Shown here piece by piece: positions 57,909 to 64,000 of a DNA stretch of 64,000 nt. A program made the position numbers and the translations under genes. The stretch is from assembly GCF_033958435.1 (NCBI RefSeq), contig NC_134138.1:205911298-205975297 (forward strand), in the 5' to 3' direction. The notes under the pieces were generated by a model that saw only the letters and a list, made by a program, of their open reading frames with translations, had not been told where the DNA came from and ran no database searches. Position 1 is the first letter of the stretch; the number at the start of each line of letters is the position of its first letter. Source of the stretch: Carettochelys insculpta. Its lineage: Eukaryota; Chordata; Testudines; Carettochelyidae.

Positions 57909-58297
57909 ATCACATATACAGCAACGAAGGGTCCTGGGGCACCTTATAGACTAACAGAAAAGTTTTGAGCATGAGCTTTCGTGAGCACAGACTCACTTCA
58001 TCAGCTGCTGGTCTTGGAAATCTGCAGGGCCAGGTATAAATAAGCCAAAGCAAGGGTGGGGTTAACAAGGTCACCCTTGCTGACTGAGCTGACCTTGTTA
58101 TCCCCACCCTTGCTTTGGCTTATTTATACCTGGCCCTGCAGATTTCCAAGACCAGCATCTGATGAAGTGAGTCTGTGCTCACGAAAGCTCATGCTCTAAA
58201 CTTTTCTCTTAGTCTATAAGGTGCCACAGGACCCTTCATTGCTGTTACAGATCCAGACTAACACGGCTACCCCTCCGATACTTGATCACACATGCAG
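57909..58297. mobile_element. perfect-looking PLE hairpin with target duplication
   Basis: The left arm 57920-58068 (minus-strand PLE 3' end plus UTR) and the right arm 58090-58250 (plus strand) are reverse copies that stay aligned from the outer 'agcaacgaagggtcc' to the inner 'aaggtca'. The loop is about 20 bases. The outer piece 'gactaacacggctacccctc' follows on the right. Flanks ATCACATATACAG (57909-57921) and ATCACACATGCAG (58285-58297) agree at 11 of 13 bases. This is the clearest inverted PLE dimer in the window. Confidence 0.8.
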
Positions 58298-58369
58298 TCA
58301 TTATCAGGCATGTGTTTGTCAGTGCTAGTCCACGTGGAAGATTAGACATATGGATTATGGCTCTGTTTT

Positions 58370-59012
58370 CCAGACAACTTTTCTGGCAACCCCATTCATA
58401 AATTAGTATGCAATCTATTCGATGTTGATGTTGATTAAAATTGCCAGAAGTATTGCAAGAACAAGCACTTGAAATAAAATATGATGCCAGTGTGAAAGAA
58501 TTTCAAAAACTCAAGCTTGGAGGAATTTTGGATTAAATATTTCCCAATGTACTCGAAAGTTGGAGAAGAAGCTCTACGTCTTATTCTTCTGTTTTCGTCA
58601 ACGTACCTTTGTGAAAAAAACTTTAAGTTTAGTCACATTAAAAATGAAACAAAAATCGACTGGGCATAAAAAGCTATTTGCATTGCACGCTTTCATCTTT
58701 CAAACCTAGGATTTCCCTACTCGTGACAAAAATGCATCATCCTTCACATTAGCAAAAACAAAATGAGTTTGTGCAATTTCTGATGTTAACTTACATTTTC
58801 ATTAAATTTTTGGGCCAAGAAAAATATTTGTGATTATTTTTAATTTTAAATAATTTTTATACCATGTTTGTGTGTTTATTTTAAATTATGAATTGAATTT
58901 TTTGTTAAAAGGGGGTTGGAAGATGGTAAAGAAGAGGTGGAGGGGGCGTAAGGGTTTCCTCAAAAATCAAAAACGGGGCATGATGCTGAAGAGTTTGGGA
59001 ACAATTGGTCTA
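58370..59012 (+). mobile_element. 3' part of an autonomous hAT transposon
   Basis: It contains the transposase C-terminus (58441-58752) followed by an AT-rich 3' UTR. The end 'aagagtttgggaacaattg', reversed CAATTGTTCCCAAACTCTT, resembles the common hAT end CAGTGGTTCCCAAACTTTT. The 5' part is missing. Confidence 0.55.
58441..58752 (+). pseudogene. hAT transposase C-terminal (dimerisation) domain relic
   Basis: Frame of 58441 reads LPEVLQEQALEIKYDASVKEF. Near 58517 the frame shifts to LEEFWIKYFPMYSKVGEEAL, then RLILLFSSTYLCEKNF, the hallmark of the hAT C-terminal dimerisation region (xFxSTYLCExxFS). A TAA at about 58666 ends this frame. A further shift continues with SSFKPRISLL to a TAG at 58750-58752, the usual C-terminal end. 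At least two frameshifts are needed, so it is dead. It could equally derive from a domesticated ZBED-like gene copy. Confidence 0.7.
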
Positions 59013-59240
59013 AAGTTACAGAGGGAAAGTTCTAGGTTGAATGTTAGGAAAAACTATTTCACCAGGAGGGTGGTGAAGCACTGGAATGCTTTACCTAGAG
59101 AGGTGGTAGAATCTCCATCCCTCGAGGTTTTGAAGTCCTGGCTGGCTGGGCTGGTGCAATTGGGCTGATCCTGCTTTAGGCAGGGATTGAGGGTCAATGA
59201 CCTCCTGAGGTCCCTTCCAGCCCTCGAATTCTATGAATCT
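59013..59240 (+). mobile_element. CR1 LINE 3' end (plus)
   Basis: Matches 28170-28408: 'aggaaaaactatttcacca', [20 protein letters not shown] in frame (part of 58872-59168), and the end 'cccttccagccctcgaattc' with a TTCTATGAAT tail. It is the second CR1 subfamily and severely 5'-truncated. Confidence 0.85.
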
Positions 59241-60250
59241 AAGATAATTTCTAAAGAATTCAGCCAACATGTTCTTTAGCTTCAACTCTTGTCAGTTATG
59301 CCAGTATTAAACTCAGATTCAGCCTACATTATGAGATTGCTACCGAAGCATTATTTCTGTGTCTAAATCCATCCTCTGTAGAGTGCCCCACCCCCACCTC
59401 CCAAGCTGAGAAATTGATGACATGGGGGAAAAAAAGCTATTAAGGACATAAGAAATTCTGACTGGGAGTAAGCATGCTAATGAGATGCTTGCTGCCAGAA
59501 CATGGTGCTAATTATTGAAACAAGTGACCCTGAGAAACAGGCTATCCCCCAGGTCTGTGCAGCAGCTGCCCAAGCAGTCTGTACCTTCATCTTCTTCTGT
59601 TATATGCTCCTTTTTTGATTGTTTGTTATGAAAATATCAGAGACCCCTCCCAAATGTAAAATCCTTCACAGCCCTGGTCAGGATCAGGCATGGGGGGGAT
59701 GAGGAAGTGGGGGCAGTTAGATTTCCACAGAACACTTCTACAGACTGAGCTGGCTGCAAGGGGAAAGGAAAAAATCATTTGTCTTCTGTGTTTCTCTTCT
59801 ACATAGGCAACAGCACTGGTGAATCCTAGCAATTTATTAAAAAAAAAAAAAAAAAGGATGAGGAGTTTGGTGGGGGAAGCAGGAGAAGGCCTCAGAAGAA
59901 CTCTACGGCTATTATTGCCGCTGAAATAGAGAACGGCTGGGCGTGCTTCATCTGTCAAGGATTAGAATCAAATGGAGGCACCAATTTCCTTCCGCACAAA
60001 GGGTAGAAACTTTTCAGGCGGAGAAACTGGATTCTAGCTCACTTCCATTTGCCCTCCATCAGGGTCAGATTAAAGAATAGGCATGATAGGCCCATGCTTA
60101 GGGCCCCAGCTTGCAGCGGCACAGAATGGAATCAGAAATCTACCTTTCATTTACAAAATATGCATCCAGCCCCTAATGGATGCAATGAAAAGCTTGCATG
60201 TGCGGGAGTGATGCCTATCTGAGTATGTTAGGAAGCCTGAAGCAACAGCT
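59241..60250. other. no gene seen
   Basis: Unique-looking sequence with a poly-A run near 59838-59855. Frames have no domains. The 5' limit of the LINE that follows is not defined and may lie here. Confidence 0.4.
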
Positions 60251-60458
60251 CTATGAGCTACAGCACTGTAACTCTGGACCCTGTGACGGTGAAGATGTAT
60301 GTCTGAGCGCTGAATTCAGCCCTAGACTCAGCTGTCTTTCCCTGTGTAAAATTTACTGCTGCTGATCCTGCTGAAAACTTAGAGTCCAAAGAGGAAGAGG
60401 ACAAATAAAACCAGGAAAGGTTGGAGAAGGAACCAAAATAAAAACACAAATCCCCTAA

Positions 60459-60704
60459 ACAAAGTCAACAAAATCAACAAGAAATGAGAAACATCAACAA
60501 TTTAAGCTTGCTTGCTGGAATGTGCGGACCATGCTGACTGGCTTGACTGAAGATCTTCAGGCCATCAGTGACACCCGAAAGACCGCTGTCATCAACGAGG
60601 AACTGAAGAGGCTCCGAGTTGATATCGCTGCACTGCAAGAGATGCAACTCACAGATTCGGGATCTCTAAAGGAAAAAGGACTACACCTTTTTCTGGCAGG
60701 GTAA
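60459..60704 (+). pseudogene. LINE endonuclease, N-terminal part
   Basis: Open frame after a TAA at 60456, with no upstream ATG. It shows CWNVRTM (catalytic Asn block) and ALQEMQ (catalytic Glu block) of APE-type endonucleases. The frame ends at 60704 because one extra base near 60678, in an A/G run, shifts it. The rest follows at 60766. Confidence 0.8.
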
Positions 60705-61584
60705 AGCCCAAGAAGAACCCAGAGAGCATGGTGTTGGCTTTGCTGTCAGAAACACCCTTCTACAAATGGTGGAAGTAGTCATGGGCGGATCAGAAAGACT
60801 TCTTCGGATCACGCTTCAAACTCGCGCCGGTCCCGTCCACCTGATCAGCGCTTATGCTCCAACCCTGTACGCCACACCAGAAGTAAAAGACAAGTTCTAT
60901 GACGTGCTTAGTGCTGCTGTAGCGCAAATATCAACTCGTGAACAACTGTACATCTTGGGTGACTTCAATGCAAGAGTTGGAGCTGATTGGGCCTCATGGC
61001 CTTCCTGCTTAGGACACTTCAGTGTGGGAAAAATGAATGACAATGGACAGTGTCTCCTTGAACTGTGCACATACCACAATCTGTGCATCACAAACACATT
61101 CTTCCAAACGAAGCCACAGCACAGAGTGTCGTGGAGACACCCACATTTGAAGCACTGGCATCAACTAGACGTGGTCATCACTAGGCGTAATAACCTCAAA
61201 AACGTCCTTCTGACACGCAGCTATCATAGTGCTGACTGCGATACAGATCGCTCGCTAGTTTGCTCCAAGCTCAAGCTGAGACCCAAGAAGCTGTACCGCT
61301 CTAAACCTGCTGGAAGGCCCCGCATTGATGCCAGAAAGACAGCAAACTCGGAGAAAGCTGAAAAGTTCAGAGAGACCCTCCAGGAAAATCTGTGCAGCGG
61401 CCATGGGGGCGCCAATGTGACATCCAAATGGCAACATCTGAGGGATACAGTTTACAACACAGCCTTGTCAGTGTTTGGAAGAAGAGCTGGAAACACGAAC
61501 GACTGGTTCGAAGCTAACTCCGATGAGATGATTCCAGTCATTGAAAAGAAGCGCGCTGCACCCTGGAGTACAAACTCTCACTGA
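60705..61584 (+). pseudogene. LINE endonuclease, main part
   Basis: The coding text resumes just after 60704; the methionine-started stretch is 60766-61584 (272 codons). APE motifs: HLISAYAPT, YILGDFNARVG (GDFN block) and HQLDVVITRR. The final block, which usually reads S/T-D-H, is TDRSLV here: the catalytic His codon is CGC, Arg, at 61249-61251. A one-base loss near 61563 ends the frame early. The endonuclease would nick target DNA to start reverse transcription, but with this substitution and the frame breaks it should be inactive. Confidence 0.82.
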
Positions 61585-61715
61585 GCCAGAGTACCCAGCA
61601 AGCACTTAGAGCGGCCAGAACAGTACAGCAGACAGCCAGGCACTGTGCCAACAACCACTGGCTCCAGCTATGCGGCAGCATCCAGACCTGTGCTGACTTT
61701 GGTAATCTCAGAGGA

Positions 61716-63647
61716 ATGTACGAGGGTATGAAGAAGGCATTAGGACCCACCCAGAACAAGATGGCACCTCTGAAATCCAAATCTGGTGAAGTCATCGCTG
61801 ACAAAGCCAAACAGATGGAGCGCTGGGGTGAGCACTACTCTGAGCTGTACTCACGTGAGAACGTTGTGGTTGACGCAGCCCTCAATGCTGTCGAGCTCCT
61901 ACCAGTAATGGATGAACTGGATCAAGAACCGACTGTGGATGAACTGAAGAGAGCCATCGACAGCATTGCAGCAGGAAAGGCCCCTGGCCAGGATGGTATA
62001 CCACCAGAGGTAATCAAGTGTGCCGTGGACACACTCCTGGAACCCCTACATGAGCTACTGTGCCTGTGCTGGAAAGAGGGTGAGGTTCCACAGGATATGC
62101 ACGACGCTAACATTGTAACATTGTATCAGAACAAAGGAGACAGAAGCGACTGCAACAACTACCGTGGAATCTCCCTCCTAAGCGTCACTGGTAAACTGTT
62201 CGCTCGCGTCATCCTTGGCAGACTCCAGAAGATTGCTGAGAGGGTGTACCCCGAATCGCAGTGCGGATTCCGTGCAGAGAGGTCTACCGTTGATATGGTC
62301 TTCTCTCTAAGGCAGCTGCAGGAGAAATGCAGGGAGCAGAGGAAGCCACTCTACATAGCCTTCATTGACCTGACCAAGGCCTTTGACTTGGTCAGCAGGG
62401 ATGGTCTGTTCAAACTGCTCCACAAGATAGGCTGTCCTCCACGGTTACTCAAGATGATCCAGTCGTTCCACGGAGACATGAGAGGAACCATCCAATATGA
62501 TGGCGCATTATTGGATGCTTTCAGAATCAGGAGCGGCGTCAAACAAGGATGTGTGCTTGCTCCGACATTGTTCGGGATCTTCTTCGCACTCCTCCTGAAG
62601 CATGCCTTTGGATCTTCAACAGAGGGCATCTTGCTGCACACAAGATCTGATGGGAAACTGTTTAACCTTGCAAGGCAGAAAGCTAAGTCTAAGGTGCGAG
62701 AAGTCCTCATCAGAGACATGCTATTCACAGATGATGCTGCTGTAGTGTCTCACACAGAAGACCAGCTTCAAAAACTGCTGGATCAGTTCTCCAAAGCGTG
62801 CAAGGACTTTGGGCTTACCATCAGCCTAAAGATGACAAACTTACTCGGTCAGGATGTTGCTGAATCCCCATCAATCAGCACTGACAACTATATGTTAGAG
62901 GTCATCCACAAGTTCGTGTACCTTGGGTCCACCAACACTGACACCCTGTCGTTGGACACTGAGCTAAATAGGAGGATCGGAAAAGCGGCCACAACTCTGT
63001 CCAGACTCAGCAAGAGAGTGTGGAATAACAACAAGCTGTACACTCACACCAAAATGCAAGTCTACAGAGCCTGCATCCTCAGCACCCTCCTTTATGGCAG
63101 CGAGACTTGGACCCTGTATGCCCGCCAGGAAAAGAGGCTGAACGTCTTCCACTTGCGCTGCCTCAGGCGCATCCTTGGAATATCATGGAAGGACAGAGTG
63201 ACCAACACCGCCATCCTCGAGCAAGCTGGAATCCCAACCATGCACACCCTCCTCAGGCAGCGTCAGCTCTGCTGGCTTGGCCACATCCACAGGATGAATG
63301 ATGGAAGGATTCCAAAAGACATCCTGTATGGTGAGCTAGCCTCTGGCAAAAGACCTTCCGGACGCCCCCAGTTGTGCTACAAAGATGTGTACAAGAGACA
63401 CCTCAGAGAGGTAGACATCGAGCTGGACAACTGGGAAGAACTAGCAGATGACCGCAGCAGATGGAGGCAGGGGTTACACAAGGGCCTTCAGAAGGGTGAG
63501 ATGAGGATCAGACAGCTAGCAGAGGAGAAGCGAACGCAGAGGAAGCACAATAAGGACTTGTCAGACACCCACCACATCTGCAAGAGATGCAGCAAGGACT
63601 GTCACTCTCGTGTGGGTCTTCATAGTCACAGTAGATGCTGTAAATGA
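61716..63647 (+). CDS. LINE reverse transcriptase with C-terminal zinc finger
   Basis: 643 codons open from the methionine at 61716; the coding text actually starts about 50 codons earlier, after the 61563 indel. Motifs: GKAPGQDGIP at 87-96, NYRGISLLSV at 147-156, FIDLTKAFD at 216-224, SGVKQGCVLAP at 272-282, and the catalytic box LFTDDAAV at 336-343. The last has Thr where most families have Ala, but both Asp are present. Further on, YGSETWTL and RRILGISWKDRV form the thumb-side region, and WLGHIHRM with GRPQLCYKDV follow. At the C-terminus CKRCSKDC...HSRCC gives a C-x2-C-x12-H-x3-C finger. The RT half is intact in reading frame, unlike the endonuclease. Confidence 0.88.
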   Translation: MYEGMKKALGPTQNKMAPLKSKSGEVIADKAKQMERWGEHYSELYSRENVVVDAALNAVELLPVMDELDQEPTVDELKRAIDSIAAGKAPGQDGIPPEVIKCAVDTLLEPLHELLCLCWKEGEVPQDMHDANIVTLYQNKGDRSDCNNYRGISLLSVTGKLFARVILGRLQKIAERVYPESQCGFRAERSTVDMVFSLRQLQEKCREQRKPLYIAFIDLTKAFDLVSRDGLFKLLHKIGCPPRLLKMIQSFHGDMRGTIQYDGALLDAFRIRSGVKQGCVLAPTLFGIFFALLLKHAFGSSTEGILLHTRSDGKLFNLARQKAKSKVREVLIRDMLFTDDAAVVSHTEDQLQKLLDQFSKACKDFGLTISLKMTNLLGQDVAESPSISTDNYMLEVIHKFVYLGSTNTDTLSLDTELNRRIGKAATTLSRLSKRVWNNNKLYTHTKMQVYRACILSTLLYGSETWTLYARQEKRLNVFHLRCLRRILGISWKDRVTNTAILEQAGIPTMHTLLRQRQLCWLGHIHRMNDGRIPKDILYGELASGKRPSGRPQLCYKDVYKRHLREVDIELDNWEELADDRSRWRQGLHKGLQKGEMRIRQLAEEKRTQRKHNKDLSDTHHICKRCSKDCHSRVGLHSHSRCCK

Positions 63648-63712
63648 AGTCCTCAATTGAAACTATAAAGGGTGCAATCCATAGTCTATGCAGACTGAAG
63701 GATGCCTACCTA

Positions 63713-64000
63713 TAACTTATCTCTGCTTCAGTGTCTGCAAATCCCCACTGGTTAGGCAGCTCCCATCTAAGCACTGCTCCCAGAGGTACAGACATTCTTT
63801 TCTTACCCTGTGCATGATGTCAATTTTTAGCATTAGTTGAATAAAATGTGTATGCCCTGTGAGGCAGAGACTGTCACATGTGTGACTTGTCTGTACATCA
63901 CCTCACAGAATTTGGCCCTCATTCTTGCATGGGCATCTTAGGCACTACAATGCCAAGCAGAGATGGCCCTAAGCTGCAGAATTTGGACATACATTGAATT
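63713..64000. other. no gene seen
   Basis: Window end; no frame or repeat recognised. Confidence 0.4.

Larger units (their letters stand above)
60251..63712 (+). mobile_element. APE-type LINE of the RTE/RTEX kind, nearly complete
   Basis: A single long ORF encoding an APE endonuclease, an RT and a C-terminal zinc finger, broken by two one-base indels that cancel each other's frame. The 5' UTR start is uncertain. No ribonuclease H domain is visible, which fits RTE-like clades; the exact clade is inferred. The 3' limit is near 63712, with no obvious poly-A or microsatellite tail. Confidence 0.8.

Noticed and set aside
1..64000. CRISPR arrays, bacterial operons, rRNA or tRNA genes
   Set aside because: Nothing of the kind was seen; the sequence is clearly vertebrate repeat-rich DNA.

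Overview
The window reads as nuclear DNA of a vertebrate, most likely a turtle. The evidence is the repeat mix: several CR1 LINE copies with sauropsid-type 3' ends, a Penelope-like retroelement (PLE) with a GIY-YIG endonuclease and many short copies of its 3' end, PIF/Harbinger elements and MITEs ending in GGCTATGTCTACACT-like repeats, an APE-type RTE-like LINE, a Ty3/gypsy-type LTR element with a tRNA-Leu-like primer site, and hAT debris. The species call is inference. I found no host-gene exon, so this looks intergenic or intronic, and most of the window is nested transposon history.

Layout. 1-11 kb: a CR1 3' fragment, a PLE 3' end split by two Harbinger-type MITEs (3.2-4.8 kb), another MITE, and a hAT-like element holding a head-to-head PLE dimer (10.6-11.0 kb). 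11-16.6 kb: mostly unique AT-rich sequence, ending in a relic of a Myb/SANT-like domain. 16.6-23.6 kb: a 1.07-kb inverted repeat, about 98-99 % identical by eye, flanks a 4.4-kb spacer. Its right arm is fused exactly to the truncated 5' end of a PLE, and the pair sits inside a broken CR1. 24-28.6 kb: two CR1 copies in opposite orientation, the first with a long open reverse-transcriptase frame. 28.6-33.8 kb: apparently unique. 33.8-36.4 kb: a 5' LTR, primer site and decayed, internally deleted body of a gypsy-like element. 36.6-53.5 kb: nested MITEs, PLE ends, CR1s, hAT-like pieces, a solo LTR and a long CA microsatellite.

53.5-57.6 kb: a 3.75-kb two-gene Harbinger element with a DDE transposase on + and a convergent Myb/SANT-like gene on -, inserted in an older MITE. 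Its transposase has lost two catalytic aspartates. The MITE at 3.5-4.2 kb is an internally deleted relative of this element. 57.9-59.2 kb: a 0.38-kb PLE hairpin, the C-terminus of a hAT transposase and a CR1 end. 60.4-63.7 kb: a nearly complete RTE-like LINE broken by two single-base frameshifts.

The shared theme is dependency between elements: the Harbinger family and its short derivatives, and the PLE with its many 5'-truncated, often inverted-dimer copies. All statements come from reading the sequence by eye. No alignment or database search was run.
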